The position numbers were made by a program, and so were the translations under genes. From Rhizobium sp. (GTDB lineage Bacteria; Pseudomonadota; Alphaproteobacteria; Rhizobiales; Rhizobiaceae), in contig PEKW01000006.1 of the NCBI GenBank assembly GCA_002796995.1, positions 124,001 to 188,000 of the forward strand: 64,000 bases of DNA, read 5' to 3'. The number at the start of each line of letters is the position of its first letter. Positions within the stretch are counted from its first letter, which is position 1. The notes beneath the pieces are model-generated. The model had not been told where the DNA came from and made no database searches. It saw nothing but the letters and a program-made list of their open reading frames with translations. Below, in pieces: positions 1 through 10,842 of this stretch.

Positions 1-1022
1 CGGGTGGTGATCGGCCGGAAGGCATGGCGCTTGTCGACCGTTGCCTCTCCACCGGGCGCAAGCATCAGGCTCTTTCCCTTGAACACCTTGGGACGCAGGC
101 TGCCATCCTTCATGCGGTGGTGGATCGCATAGTCGAGCATGACCTGCTGCGGCTCGGGCGTCGCGTTGGTCAAGCCGACGAGGAATGCGAGCTGGCCGGG
201 AAAGGCGATATCGGCACTCTCAAGCGTTAGGGAAGCGGCCACGCCGTCGAGCGGCCGGAAGCCGAAATTGGCGAGCGCCGCCTGATGGCCCTTCTTCAGC
301 AGCGTGCGGGAGGCATGTTTCAACAGCCACAGCCGTTCCGGCGAGGCGCCCGGGTGGTGAGACGCGACGAAGTCGGCGGCGAGGTCGGGATGATCCTTGG
401 CGATGTCGTTGAGGCTGTTGGCCACCGAGCGGCGCACATAGTCCTCGCTGTCGTCGATCAGGGCCGTCAGGATCGGCAGGATCGGTGCGGGATCGCTGAC
501 CAGCGCCGGCAGGCGCATGGCCCAGGGCAGACGCGGGCGCGTGCCTTCGCTCGCCAGCCGCCGGACATGATGGTTCGGATCGCCGGTCCAGCCGGAGATG
601 ATCGACAATGCCTTTTGCTGCTCCCGGTGAATGAAAGGACGAATACCGAATTCGGCGGTGAAATGCGGCGTCAGCGCCTTCAGCAGGTCGAGGGCGATCT
701 CGACATGGTCGAGGCCGTGGGCGGCGATATACTGGTTGAACGACAGCAGCGCCCAGCCCGACAAACCACCCTGGCCGCCGCGGCCGCCCTGCGGCAGGCA
801 GGCCCGAAGGATCGGCGCGGCCTTGTCGAAATCCTGCGGCAGGCTTTGGCGCAGCGCATCGGCGATCAACTGGCCGCGCTGCATGAGTTCGAGCGCCTCG
901 ATCTTCGGCAGCACGGCAGCGAGAAAGTCGCGCTCGGCAAAATCCGGAAAGGCGCGCGAAAGCGCGGCCGCCGTGTCGCGGGCGGTCTGCGGGGCGATCA
1001 GATGTTTCAACGGTTCGGCCAT
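1..1022 (-). CDS. DNA alkylation repair protein, AlkC-like (C-terminus cut by window edge)
   Basis: About 340 residues are visible from the ATG at 1022; the gene runs off the left edge with no stop seen. The protein is a stack of alpha-helical HEAT-like repeats with the motif WTGDPNHHVRRLASEGTRPR near residue 145 and DDSEDYVRRSVANSLND near residue 190. These are typical of the AlkC/AlkD-type 3-methyladenine glycosylases, which bind DNA through the repeats and excise positively charged alkylpurines. The visible end (LDYAIHHRMKDG, KVFKGKSLML) resembles the Ig-like C-terminal domain found in the AlkC branch, so AlkC is favoured over AlkD. The gene is divergent from the thiamin operon. The start is supported by good family-like N-terminal spacing but I see no strong ribosome binding site. 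Confidence 0.8.
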   Translation of the reverse strand, partial: MAEPLKHLIAPQTARDTAAALSRAFPDFAERDFLAAVLPKIEALELMQRGQLIADALRQSLPQDFDKAAPILRACLPQGGRGGQGGLSGWALLSFNQYIAAHGLDHVEIALDLLKALTPHFTAEFGIRPFIHREQQKALSIISGWTGDPNHHVRRLASEGTRPRLPWAMRLPALVSDPAPILPILTALIDDSEDYVRRSVANSLNDIAKDHPDLAADFVASHHPGASPERLWLLKHASRTLLKKGHQAALANFGFRPLDGVAASLTLESADIAFPGQLAFLVGLTNATPEPQQVMLDYAIHHRMKDGSLRPKVFKGKSLMLAPGGEATVDKRHAFRPITT

Positions 1023-1172
1023 GCTTTCCTCAGTCTCGCCTGTCGCGTCGTCGAAATGTGTCAGCAGGGATACCGCGCCGGTCGCCGCCATGTAAGAGGC
1101 GCGAACGATTTCCGGCACGGTCTTGCGGGTTGACAGACTTGCCGGCAAGCGCCTACCTTTTTGCCATTCACC

Positions 1173-1284
1173 AGGGGGGTCCCGACAAGGGGCTGAGATT
1201 CTGCTGGCGTGTCCGGTGGCGAAAGCCGCCCTTCAAGCAGCGCAGTGACCCGTTGAACCTGATCCAGTTCATACTGGCGTAGGG
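1173..1284 (+). promoter_or_regulatory. TPP riboswitch (THI box)
   Basis: The leader carries the conserved TPP-sensing blocks in order: GGGGGTCC at the 5' stem, GGGCTGAGATT (about 1190-1200), and GACCCGTTGAACCTGATC (about 1247-1264) followed by CTGGCGTAGGGA closing the junction. It lies 115 bases upstream of thiC on the same strand. Members of this family bind thiamin pyrophosphate and shut down expression of thiamin genes, in Gram-negative bacteria often by hiding the ribosome binding site. The stretch 1285-1399 would be the expression platform; I see no clear intrinsic terminator there, which favours translational control. Confidence 0.95.
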
Positions 1285-1366
1285 ACGGTGCGAGCGCTCA
1301 GACACGCGGAATCTCTCCATGCGGGAGGACCGTGTCGGCGTCTTTCCATCTTTCCGGCTGACATGA

Positions 1367-3235
<1,869 letters not shown>

Positions 3236-3236
3236 C

Positions 3237-4223
3237 ATGCGCCTCCTGATCAAGGGGGCCGGCGTTGCCGGCCTCACCGTGGCGCTCGAACTTGCGCGCC
3301 GTGGCATCGAGGTCGACATCGTCGAGCGTGCGGGGGCCGTGGCAACCGGCGCATCCGGCCTGGCCGGCGGCATGCTGGCGCCGTGGTGCGAGCGTGAAAG
3401 TGCCGATGAAATGGTGCTGACGCTCGGCAGGACGGCGGCAGACTGGTGGGAGGAGGCCCTGCCCGGCCAGGTGATCCGCAAGGGTACACTGGCGGTTGCC
3501 GCCGGCCGCGACACGGGCGAACTCACACGCTTTGCCCGACGAACCAGCGGCTGCGACTGGCTCGACGGCCCCGGCATCGAGGCCCTGGAGCCGTCACTTG
3601 CCGGGCGGTTCCGCAAAGCCCTGTTCTTCCGCGACGAGGCCCATCTCGACCCGCGCCAAGCTCTGGCCGGCCTGCACCGGGTTCTCCTCGAACGGGGTGT
3701 GCGTTTTCATTTCGGCTGTGCTGCCGAGGACGTGACCGGGAGCTTCGACACGGTCATCGACTGCACCGGCGCCGCGGCGATAGGCCGGACAGCGGACCTT
3801 CGCGGCGTGCGCGGCGAGATGCTGTTTCTCGAAACGTCAGAGATCAGCCTGTCCCGCCCGGTGCGCCTGCTGCATCCGCGCATTCCGCTCTATATTGCAC
3901 CGCGCGGCGACAACCGCTTCATGGTCGGGGCGACGATGATCGAAAGCGACGATGCCGGGCCGATCTCCGCCCGCTCGCTGATGGAATTGCTGAATGCCGC
4001 CTATGCCCTGCATCCGGCCTTCGGCGAGGCCCGGGTGGTGGAAATGGGCGTTGGCGTCAGACCGGCCTATCCCGACAACCTGCCTCGCGTCACCGTCGAC
4101 GGCGACGTCATCAGCGTCAACGGCTTCTATCGCCACGGCTTCTTGCTGGCGCCGGCCATGGCGGGCCAGGTGGCAACGATTTTGACAGAAACGATCCCCA
4201 ACCGCGAAAGGCACAGCGCATGA
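3237..4223 (+). CDS. thiO: Glycine oxidase ThiO (FAD-dependent)
   Basis: 328 residues from the ATG at 3237, which sits one base after the thiC stop (TGACATG). The N-terminal Rossmann motif [17 protein letters not shown] (residues about 7-23) binds FAD. The family oxidises glycine to dehydroglycine (iminoglycine), a precursor of the thiazole ring of thiamin in aerobic bacteria. Its place between thiC and thiS gives the function more strongly than sequence alone, since it belongs to the broad DAO fold. Its stop overlaps the thiS start (ATGA), indicating translational coupling. Confidence 0.93.
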   Translation: MRLLIKGAGVAGLTVALELARRGIEVDIVERAGAVATGASGLAGGMLAPWCERESADEMVLTLGRTAADWWEEALPGQVIRKGTLAVAAGRDTGELTRFARRTSGCDWLDGPGIEALEPSLAGRFRKALFFRDEAHLDPRQALAGLHRVLLERGVRFHFGCAAEDVTGSFDTVIDCTGAAAIGRTADLRGVRGEMLFLETSEISLSRPVRLLHPRIPLYIAPRGDNRFMVGATMIESDDAGPISARSLMELLNAAYALHPAFGEARVVEMGVGVRPAYPDNLPRVTVDGDVISVNGFYRHGFLLAPAMAGQVATILTETIPNRERHSA

Positions 4224-4417
4224 CCTTCATCGTCAATGGCGAAGAACAGGCCGTTCAGGCCGCCACTCTCGCCGATCTGCTCCGTGCCCTGGACTACGAG
4301 GGCGAGTGGCTGGCAACCGCCGTCAATGGCGAACTGGTACACCGCGAAGATCGCCCGACCTATGCGCTCAACCCCCGCGACCGCATCGAGATCCTGTCGC
4401 CGATGCAGGGAGGCTGA
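4220..4417 (+). CDS. thiS: Sulfur carrier protein ThiS
   Basis: 65 residues with the beta-grasp ubiquitin-like fold pattern and the obligatory C-terminal Gly-Gly (SPMQGG). ThiS is adenylated by ThiF, accepts sulfur as a thiocarboxylate on the last glycine and delivers it to ThiG for thiazole synthesis. It overlaps the thiO stop by four bases and is followed two bases later by thiG. No thiF or iscS is in the window, so these must be supplied from elsewhere. Confidence 0.96.
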   Translation: MTFIVNGEEQAVQAATLADLLRALDYEGEWLATAVNGELVHREDRPTYALNPRDRIEILSPMQGG

Positions 4418-4419
4418 CC

Positions 4420-5193
4420 ATGCTGGAACTCTATGGAACGCCCGTCGCATCGCGCCTGCTGCTCGGCACATCGCGCTACCCCTCGCCGGCCATCCTGGCC
4501 GAGGCCGTAAAGGCCTCCGGCACCGAGATCGTCACCGTCTCGCTGCGCCGCGAGACGGCCGGCGGCAGGTCGGGCGGCGGCTTCTTCGAGCTGGTGCGCA
4601 GTCTCGGCGTGCGGGTCCTGCCCAACACGGCGGGCTGCCACAGCGCCTCCGAGGCGGTGCTGACCGCGAAGATGGCGCGCGAGGTTTTTGCCACCGACTG
4701 GATCAAGCTGGAGGTGATCGGCCATCACGACACGCTGCAGCCGGATGTCTTTGCGCTCGTAGAGGCAGCGCGAACCCTGAGCGACGACGGCTTCAAGGTC
4801 TTTCCCTATACCACCGACGATCTGGTGGTGGCGGAAAGGCTGCTCGACGCCGGATGCGAGGTGCTGATGCCCTGGTGCGCGCCGATCGGCAGCGCCGTGG
4901 GTCCGCAAAACGTCACGGCGCTCCGCACCATGCGCCATCACTTTCCGGAGGTGCCGCTGATCGTCGATGCCGGGATCGGCCGGCCCTCCCATGCCTGCCA
5001 GGTCATGGAACTCGGCTTCGACGCCGTCCTGCTCAACACGGCGGTGGCCGGCGCCGGCGATCCGGTCGCCATGGCCAAGGCCTTTGGCCACGCCATCACC
5101 GCAGGATTTGACGCCCATCACGCCGGAATGCTGGAGCCGCGGGACATGGCCGTGCCCTCGACGCCGGTGATCGGCAAGGCGGTGTTTTCATGA
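4420..5193 (+). CDS. thiG: Thiazole synthase ThiG
   Basis: 257 residues, a TIM-barrel enzyme that condenses deoxyxylulose 5-phosphate, dehydroglycine and the ThiS thiocarboxylate into the thiazole phosphate. The Schiff-base lysine is Lys96 in DWIKLEVIG, and the phosphate-binding C-terminal glycine segment ([24 protein letters not shown]) is intact. The start at 4420 is chosen because it follows the thiS stop by two bases and gives the normal N-terminus. The gene ends in an ATGA overlap with thiE. Confidence 0.97.
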   Translation: MLELYGTPVASRLLLGTSRYPSPAILAEAVKASGTEIVTVSLRRETAGGRSGGGFFELVRSLGVRVLPNTAGCHSASEAVLTAKMAREVFATDWIKLEVIGHHDTLQPDVFALVEAARTLSDDGFKVFPYTTDDLVVAERLLDAGCEVLMPWCAPIGSAVGPQNVTALRTMRHHFPEVPLIVDAGIGRPSHACQVMELGFDAVLLNTAVAGAGDPVAMAKAFGHAITAGFDAHHAGMLEPRDMAVPSTPVIGKAVFS

Positions 5194-5810
5194 CCCTTGA
5201 CCCCTTTTATCTTATCGTCGACAGCGCCGGGTGGATCGAGCGCCTGGTGCCGCTCGGCGTGCGGCTCGTGCAGTTGCGCATCAAGGACCGGCCCGACGCC
5301 GAACTGCGCGACGAGATCCGCCGCGCCAAGCTGGTCTGCGTTGCCCATCAATGCCAGCTGGTGATCAATGACCACTGGCGCATCGCCATCGAGGAAGGCT
5401 GCGACTTCGTCCATCTGGGCCAGGAAGACCTCGCGGAAGCGGATCTCGGCGCCATCCGGGCGGCCGGTCTGAAACTCGGCTTTTCGACCCATGACGAGGC
5501 CGAACTGCAGACCGCCCTGGCGGCGCGCCCCGACTATGTCGCGCTTGGGCCGGTCTATCCGACCGTGCTGAAGCAGATGAAATGGGCGCCGCAGGGCTTG
5601 GCAAGGCTGGGCGAATGGAAATCGCGGATCGGCGGCCTGCCCCTGGTCGCCATCGGCGGGCTCAATCCGGAGCGTCTCGATGGCGTCTTCGCGGCCGGCG
5701 CCGACAGCGCGGCCGTGGTCACCGACATCATCCGCCACGAGGCGCCGGAGGCAAGAACCCGGCAATGGATCGCCGCGACGGAGAAATGGCGGAAACCGGC
5801 GGTCCGGTAG
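5190..5810 (+). CDS. thiE: Thiamin phosphate synthase ThiE
   Basis: 206 residues, TIM-barrel thiamin-phosphate synthase that joins the pyrimidine pyrophosphate and thiazole phosphate. Family motifs seen are LVQLRIKD (substrate pocket), [16 protein letters not shown] and GPVYPT (about residue 118), and GGLNPER. It overlaps thiG by four bases and is the last gene of the operon, so the unit reads thiC-thiO-thiS-thiG-thiE under one riboswitch. No thiD is present here. The 59 bases to the convergent regulator gene hold no clear terminator. Confidence 0.93.
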   Translation: MTLDPFYLIVDSAGWIERLVPLGVRLVQLRIKDRPDAELRDEIRRAKLVCVAHQCQLVINDHWRIAIEEGCDFVHLGQEDLAEADLGAIRAAGLKLGFSTHDEAELQTALAARPDYVALGPVYPTVLKQMKWAPQGLARLGEWKSRIGGLPLVAIGGLNPERLDGVFAAGADSAAVVTDIIRHEAPEARTRQWIAATEKWRKPAVR

Positions 5811-5869
5811 ACAAGGATTACGGGGGATGGACGATCCGGTGCCTGTGCGTCACGGGCTATCGAGCGCCC

Positions 5870-6877
5870 TCAGTCGCGCTTCGGCACAAGTCCGGATTGC
5901 GACGCCATGCCCGGAGACTGCAGCCGCTGGCGGGTCTCCGACGGGCTCTCGTGAAAATGGGCGCGGTAGCTGCGGGAAAAGGCGGATGCGGAATTGAAGC
6001 CCGTCGCGGCGGCAATGTCGGCAAAGGCGAGCCGCGTCTCGATCACCTTGCGGCGGGCGGCGTTGAGCCGGAGCGCCAGATAGTGGATATGCGGTGCGGC
6101 GCCGATCGCCGCGATGAACAGCGACTGCAGCCGCCTTTCGCTGAGCCCGATGCGGCGCGCCAGCCGGACCAGCGACAGCGGCTGTTCGATATGCTCCTCC
6201 ATGACGCGCATGGCCTGGCTGACGCGCGGATCGGCCAGACGGATGCTGCCGGTCGACGGCATGGCGGTGGCATCGCTGCGAACCCCGCCCTGTTCGTAGA
6301 TGAACTGGCGCGACACTTCGAGCGCCAAGGAGTAACCGTGCCGGCGCCGGATCAGTTCCAGCATCAGGTCGAGCGTGGGTAGCGCGCCGCCAGTGGTGAT
6401 CCGCTTGCTGTCGATGACGAAGCGCTCGCGCACGGTGTGGACCTGCGGATAGGCGGCGGCGAACTCGTCGTGATCCTCCCAGTGGAGGGTTGCCGAAAAA
6501 TTGTCGAGCAACGCCGTATCGGCAAGCAGCCATGCGCCGGATTCGATGCCCGCCACCACGCTGCGGTGCCGCGCGGACTTGGCCAGCAGTCTCTTGACCT
6601 CCGAGGTGGCGTGACGTTGCCAGTTGTGGCTCGACAGAACGTAGAGCGGGTTCTCCTCGCTGCCGGGCCGGAAAGCGCCGTCGACCGGAACCGGAATATG
6701 GCTCTTGGTTTCGATCGGCCGGCCGTCGGGGCTGAAGATGCGCCAGTCATAGAGTTCGAGCCCGCTCACGCGGTTGGCCAGGCGCAAGGGCTCGATCACC
6801 GAGGCGACGAGGATGAGGTTCGTCTCCGGCATGACCAGCAGATCGAGCACGGTCGGCGGGGGTGTGCGCTCGGACAT
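5870..6877 (-). CDS. GlxA/AraC-type regulator, likely activator of carnitine catabolism (CdhR-like)
   Basis: 335 residues from the ATG at 6877, preceded by GGAGAA. An N-terminal DJ-1/PfpI (GATase1-like) domain covers about residues 10-180 and an AraC-type double helix-turn-helix about 215-315 (LVRLARRIGLSERRLQ, FADIAAATGFNSASAFSR). This two-domain plan is shared with CdhR of Pseudomonas aeruginosa, which activates the carnitine dehydrogenase operon, and with GbdR. It is divergent from the dehydrocarnitine cleavage gene, the usual place for such an activator. That it senses carnitine is inferred from position. Confidence 0.82.
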   Translation of the reverse strand: MSERTPPPTVLDLLVMPETNLILVASVIEPLRLANRVSGLELYDWRIFSPDGRPIETKSHIPVPVDGAFRPGSEENPLYVLSSHNWQRHATSEVKRLLAKSARHRSVVAGIESGAWLLADTALLDNFSATLHWEDHDEFAAAYPQVHTVRERFVIDSKRITTGGALPTLDLMLELIRRRHGYSLALEVSRQFIYEQGGVRSDATAMPSTGSIRLADPRVSQAMRVMEEHIEQPLSLVRLARRIGLSERRLQSLFIAAIGAAPHIHYLALRLNAARRKVIETRLAFADIAAATGFNSASAFSRSYRAHFHESPSETRQRLQSPGMASQSGLVPKRD

Positions 6878-6988
6878 GGGCAAGCTTCTCCGAAAATTTC
6901 CGATAATGTACAGATTGAATCCGATCATGCAAAGCATCGCCGCAAATTCTGCCTCGTAATAGGGGCAATGAACGAGGGAGAACTGATC
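6878..6988. promoter_or_regulatory. Divergent promoter region between the regulator and the carnitine operon
   Basis: This 111-base AT-richer gap separates two divergent genes and must hold both promoters. It contains a short inverted repeat ATGCAAAGCAT (6927-6937) and an AT-rich block GAAAATTTCCGATAAT (about 6892-6907). No operator for this regulator family can be assigned with certainty. Confidence 0.45.
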
Positions 6989-7891
6989 GTGCCTTTAGCC
7001 ATGAACCGGGATGTCTTCATCACCTGCGCCGTCACCGGCGCCGGCGACACGACATCCAAGTCGCAGCATGTGCCCATCACCCCGAAGCAGATCGCCGAGT
7101 CCGCCATCGATGCCGCCAAGGCGGGAGCCGCGATCGTGCACTGCCACGTGCGCGATCCCGAGACCGGCGCCGCCAGCCGGCGCAACGATCTCTACCGGGA
7201 AGTCACCGACCGCATACGCTCGGCCGATGTCGACGTGGTCCTCAACCTGACGGCCGGCATGGGCGGCGACCTGATCTTCGGCGATGTCGAGAGCCCGCTT
7301 CCGCTCAATCCGAAGGGCACCGACATGGCCGGCGCCACCGAACGCGTCTCCCACGTCGCCGCCTGCCTGCCGGAAATCTGCACGCTCGACTGCGGCACGA
7401 TGAACTTCTCGCTCGGCGACTATGTGATGACCAACACGCCCGGCATGCTGCGGGCCATGGCACAGAAGATGACCGCGCTCGGCGTGCGCCCCGAGATCGA
7501 GGCTTTCGACACCGGCCATCTCTGGTTCGCCAAGCAGCTCGCCGAGGAGGGCCTGATCGAGGACCCGGTACTGATCCAGCTCTGCATGGGCATTCCCTGG
7601 GGCGCTCCCGACGACCTCAACACCTTCATGGCGATGGTCAACAACGTACCTGACAACTGGACCTTCTCGGCCTTCTCCATCGGCCGCAACGCCCTTGCCT
7701 ATCCGGCGGCGGCGGTGCTCGGCGGCGGCAATGTCCGCGTCGGGCTCGAGGACAATCTCTATGCCGGCAAGGGTCAGCTCGCCACCAATGCCCAGCTCGT
7801 CGAAAAGGCCGTCTCGGTGATCGAAGGCATGGGCGCGAGGGTCATCGGCCCCGACGAGGTCCGCAAGAAACTCAAGCTCACCAAGCGCTGA
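6989..7891 (+). CDS. cdhC: 3-dehydrocarnitine cleavage enzyme (BKACE/DUF849 family, CdhC-like)
   Basis: 300 residues. BKACE enzymes are zinc-dependent and transfer the acyl part of a beta-keto acid to the CoA of acetyl-CoA. In carnitine catabolism they turn dehydrocarnitine plus acetyl-CoA into betainyl-CoA and acetoacetate. The zinc-binding HCHVRDPETG is at residues 51-60 and the late glutamate ligand lies in VRVGLEDN. The GTG at 6989 is preferred because GAGGGAG lies eight bases before it; ATGs at 6968 and 7001 are alternatives. The next gene is carnitine dehydrogenase, which makes the proposed substrate. Confidence 0.88.
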   Translation: MPLAMNRDVFITCAVTGAGDTTSKSQHVPITPKQIAESAIDAAKAGAAIVHCHVRDPETGAASRRNDLYREVTDRIRSADVDVVLNLTAGMGGDLIFGDVESPLPLNPKGTDMAGATERVSHVAACLPEICTLDCGTMNFSLGDYVMTNTPGMLRAMAQKMTALGVRPEIEAFDTGHLWFAKQLAEEGLIEDPVLIQLCMGIPWGAPDDLNTFMAMVNNVPDNWTFSAFSIGRNALAYPAAAVLGGGNVRVGLEDNLYAGKGQLATNAQLVEKAVSVIEGMGARVIGPDEVRKKLKLTKR

Positions 7892-7960
7892 TACCTGCCC
7901 TGCCCCGGCATTGGCGGGGGCGGAAAGTCACAACGGAAAATTCGCGGGAAGACATTCGAC

Positions 7961-9448
7961 ATGAGCAGAATCCACAAGGCGGCCTGTATCGGCGGCGGGG
8001 TGATCGGGGGAGCCTGGGCGGCCCGCTTCGTGCTGGCCGGCATCGACACCCGGCTGTTCGACCCGCATCCGGACGCCGAACGGATCGTCGGCGAAGTCAT
8101 GGCGAATGCCGAACGCGCCTATGACATGCTGACCACGGCACCGCTGTCGCCCCGCGGCAAGCTCACCTTCGCCCGCTCGATCGAGGAAGCCGTCGACGGC
8201 GCCGACTGGATCCAGGAGAGCGTGCCCGAGCGCGTCGACCTCAAGCGCAACGTGCTGACGCAGATCGACGCGGCGGCCGACCCGAAGGCCCTGATCGCCT
8301 CCTCGACCTCCGGCATCATGCCGACGGACCTGCAGCGCGACATGAAGCATCCCGAGCGCATGTTCGTCGCCCATCCCTACAATCCCGTCTACCTTCTGCC
8401 GCTCGCCGAACTGGTCGGCGGGGCAAGGACCAGCCGGGCGACGCTGGAGGAGGCCAGGGACAGACTGGCGCCGATCGGCATGAAGGGCGTGATCATCAAC
8501 AAGGAGATCGAGGCCTTCGTCGGCGACCGCCTTCTGGAGGCGGTCTGGCGCGAAGCGCTGTGGCTGATCAAGGACGACATCTGCGACACCGAAACGCTCG
8601 ACGACGTGATCCGCTATTCCTTCGGCATGCGCTGGGCGCAGATGGGCCTGTTCGAGACCTACCGCATCGCCGGCGGCGAAGCCGGCATGCGCCATTTCCT
8701 CGCCCAGTTCGGCCCCTGCCTCGCCTGGCCCTGGACCAAGCTGACCGACGTGGTGGACCTGAACGACGAACTGGTGGACAAGATCGCCGGCCAGTCGGAT
8801 GCGCAGTCCGGCGCCCGCGGCATCCGCGAGCTCGAGCGCATCCGCGACCAGAACCTGGTCGGCATCATGCAGGCGCTCAAGGCCGGCGACGCGGGCCGCG
8901 GGTGGGGTGCCGGCAAGCTGCTGGCGGATTTCGAGCAGCATCTGTGGAAGAACGCGCCGCCCGCGGTCGTGACCGATACCACCAAGCCGGTCAGGCTGGC
9001 GGAGTTCGAAGTCCATCCCTCCTGGGTCGACTACAACGGCCACATGACCGAGTATCGCTACAGCCAGTGTTTTGCCGACAGCGCCGATGCGCTGCTGCGG
9101 ATGATCGGCGCGGACATGGACTATGTCGCCGCCGGCCACAGCTTCTACACGGTGGAGAGCCATGTGCGGCTGCTGCAGGAGTGCAAGAGTGGCGACCGGC
9201 TCTACGTCAGAGCGCAGATCCTGCCCTCGGACGGCAAAAAGCTGCATTCCTTCATGTGGCTGCATGCGGCGTCGAACGACGCGGTCGTGGCGACCTGCGA
9301 ACACCTGATGCTGCATGTCGCGTCGAAGGAAGGAAAGACGGTGCCGCCAGGGCCGGACATCCTCGCCAGGCTCGAACCGCTGATCGCCGGCCATGCCCGC
9401 CTTGAGCAGCCGGAGGCCGTCGGCCGCTACGTCGGACAGAGAAGGTAG
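7961..9448 (+). CDS. lcdH: L-carnitine dehydrogenase fused to a hotdog thioesterase
   Basis: 495 residues, longer than single-domain carnitine dehydrogenases (about 320). Residues 5-330 form a 3-hydroxyacyl-CoA-dehydrogenase-like unit with the NAD motif GGGVIGGAW (11-19) and the catalytic-type His138 in VAHPYNP. Residues about 344-470 form a hotdog thioesterase domain with VDYNGHM (356-362). The first part would oxidise L-carnitine to 3-dehydrocarnitine, and the second would hydrolyse betainyl-CoA made by the neighbouring BKACE enzyme, releasing glycine betaine. In pseudomonads these are separate genes (cdhA, cdhB); the fused form is known from Sinorhizobium. Same operon as the flanking genes. 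Confidence 0.92.
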   Translation: MSRIHKAACIGGGVIGGAWAARFVLAGIDTRLFDPHPDAERIVGEVMANAERAYDMLTTAPLSPRGKLTFARSIEEAVDGADWIQESVPERVDLKRNVLTQIDAAADPKALIASSTSGIMPTDLQRDMKHPERMFVAHPYNPVYLLPLAELVGGARTSRATLEEARDRLAPIGMKGVIINKEIEAFVGDRLLEAVWREALWLIKDDICDTETLDDVIRYSFGMRWAQMGLFETYRIAGGEAGMRHFLAQFGPCLAWPWTKLTDVVDLNDELVDKIAGQSDAQSGARGIRELERIRDQNLVGIMQALKAGDAGRGWGAGKLLADFEQHLWKNAPPAVVTDTTKPVRLAEFEVHPSWVDYNGHMTEYRYSQCFADSADALLRMIGADMDYVAAGHSFYTVESHVRLLQECKSGDRLYVRAQILPSDGKKLHSFMWLHAASNDAVVATCEHLMLHVASKEGKTVPPGPDILARLEPLIAGHARLEQPEAVGRYVGQRR

Positions 9449-9475
9449 GCATCGTTTCAACCCGGGGACCGAAAC

Positions 9476-10636
9476 ATGGATTTCGCGCTGACCGAAGAAC
9501 AGGAGATGATCGTCGACACGGTGCGCAGCTTCGTGGAGACGGAACTCTATCCATTGGAGAACGAGGTCGAGCGCCAGGGCTTCGTGCCGCACGACCTCGG
9601 CCTGGAGATCGCCCGCAAGGTCAAGGACATCGGCTTTTTCGGCTGCAACATGCCGCAGGAGATCGGCGGAGCCGGCCTCGACCACCTGACCATGACGCTG
9701 GTCGAGCGCGAGCTCGGCCGCGCCTCCCTGGCGCTCACCGTCTTCTTCGGCCGCCCCTCGGGCATCCTGATGGGCTGCAACGCGGAGCAGCGCGAACGTT
9801 ATCTTCTGCCGGCCGTCAGGGGCGACAAGTTCGACGCGCTGGCCATGACCGAACCGGCCGCCGGGTCCGACCTGCGCGGCATGAAATGCGCCGCCCGGCA
9901 GGACGGCGGCGACTGGGTGATCAACGGCACCAAGCACTTCATCAGCCATGCCGACATTGCCGACTTCGTCATCGTCTTCGTCGCCACCGGCGAGGAGCAG
10001 ACGGCAAAGGGCCCGAAGAAACTGATCACCTGCTTCATCGTCGACCGCGACACGCCGGGCTTCGCCATCCGCGACGGCTATTCCTCGGTCTCCCATCGAG
10101 GCTACAAGAACTGCATTCTCGACTTCGACGATTGCCGCCTGCCGGCGGCGCAGATCCTCGGCGAGGTCCACAAGGGCTTCGAGCTCGCCAATGAATGGCT
10201 GACCGGCACGCGGCTGACGGTGGCCGCGACCTGCGTCGGCCGGGCGCGCCGCGTCTTCGATCTCTGCGTGCCCTATGCCGCCGAGCGCCACCAGTTCGGC
10301 CGGCCGATCGGCGCCAACCAGGGCGTCTCGTTCAAGCTCGCCGACATGATCACCGAGATCGACGCCGCCGAATATCTGGCGCTCGCCGCCGCCTGGCGCC
10401 TTGACCAGAAGCTGCCGGCGACAAGGGAGATCGCCTCGGCCAAGCTCTACGCATCTGAAATGCTGGCGCGGGTGACCGACGAGGCCATCCAGATCTACGG
10501 CGGCATGGGTCTGATGGACGATCTGCCCCTCGCGCGTTTCTGGCGCGATGCCCGGGTCGAACGCATCTGGGACGGAACCTCCGAGATCCAGCGCCACATC
10601 ATCAGCCGCGACCTGCTGCGGCCCTTCGGAGGATGA
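9476..10636 (+). CDS. Acyl-CoA dehydrogenase, probably gamma-butyrobetainyl-CoA dehydrogenase
   Basis: 386 residues with the three domains of FAD acyl-CoA dehydrogenases: helical N-terminus (MDFALTEEQEMIVDTVRSF), middle beta domain (AMTEPAAGSDLRGMK, WVINGTKHFIS) and helical C-terminal domain (FGRPIGANQGVSFKLADM). The context (CoA ligase, CaiD-like hydratase, carnitine dehydrogenase) suggests oxidation of gamma-butyrobetainyl-CoA to crotonobetainyl-CoA. Asp366 (IWDGTSEIQ) stands where many family members have the catalytic glutamate of IYEGT. The stop overlaps the start of a small frame (ATGA). Confidence 0.85.
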   Translation: MDFALTEEQEMIVDTVRSFVETELYPLENEVERQGFVPHDLGLEIARKVKDIGFFGCNMPQEIGGAGLDHLTMTLVERELGRASLALTVFFGRPSGILMGCNAEQRERYLLPAVRGDKFDALAMTEPAAGSDLRGMKCAARQDGGDWVINGTKHFISHADIADFVIVFVATGEEQTAKGPKKLITCFIVDRDTPGFAIRDGYSSVSHRGYKNCILDFDDCRLPAAQILGEVHKGFELANEWLTGTRLTVAATCVGRARRVFDLCVPYAAERHQFGRPIGANQGVSFKLADMITEIDAAEYLALAAAWRLDQKLPATREIASAKLYASEMLARVTDEAIQIYGGMGLMDDLPLARFWRDARVERIWDGTSEIQRHIISRDLLRPFGG

Positions 10637-10842
10637 GGATGAACCGCACCGCCTCCCCGATGGAAACGCTCGAGACGATCTGCCGCTCATCCGGGGCCGA
10701 GGCAGCCGAACCGTGCGCGGCCGCGGTCAAGGGCCGTGGCGCCTCGGGTGCCGCGACGCACGCGACCGAGGCGGCGCCCAGCGGCGCGTTCTTCAAGTCG
10801 CTCGAGGCCCGCTGTTTCCTGGCCGGCAGGTGGCTCGCATGA
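10633..10842 (+). CDS. Small unknown protein in the carnitine operon (69 aa)
   Basis: A 69-codon frame fills the gap between the acyl-CoA dehydrogenase and CoA ligase genes exactly. Its ATG overlaps the upstream stop (ATGA) and its TGA overlaps the downstream ATG, so it could be translated by coupling at both ends. A second ATG at 10639 has GGAGGATGAGG just before it. The product is alanine- and threonine-rich, begins MRMNRTASPMETLET and ends FKSLEARCFLAGRWLA. I recognise no domain. It may be a real small protein, or coupling filler that only keeps ribosomes on the message. Confidence 0.45.
   Translation: MRMNRTASPMETLETICRSSGAEAAEPCAAAVKGRGASGAATHATEAAPSGAFFKSLEARCFLAGRWLA

Noticed and set aside
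7928..10690. 920-codon minus-strand frame over the carnitine genes
   Set aside because: Its product is a repetitive Asp/Arg/Gly/His-rich shadow of the plus-strand lcdH and acyl-CoA dehydrogenase genes.
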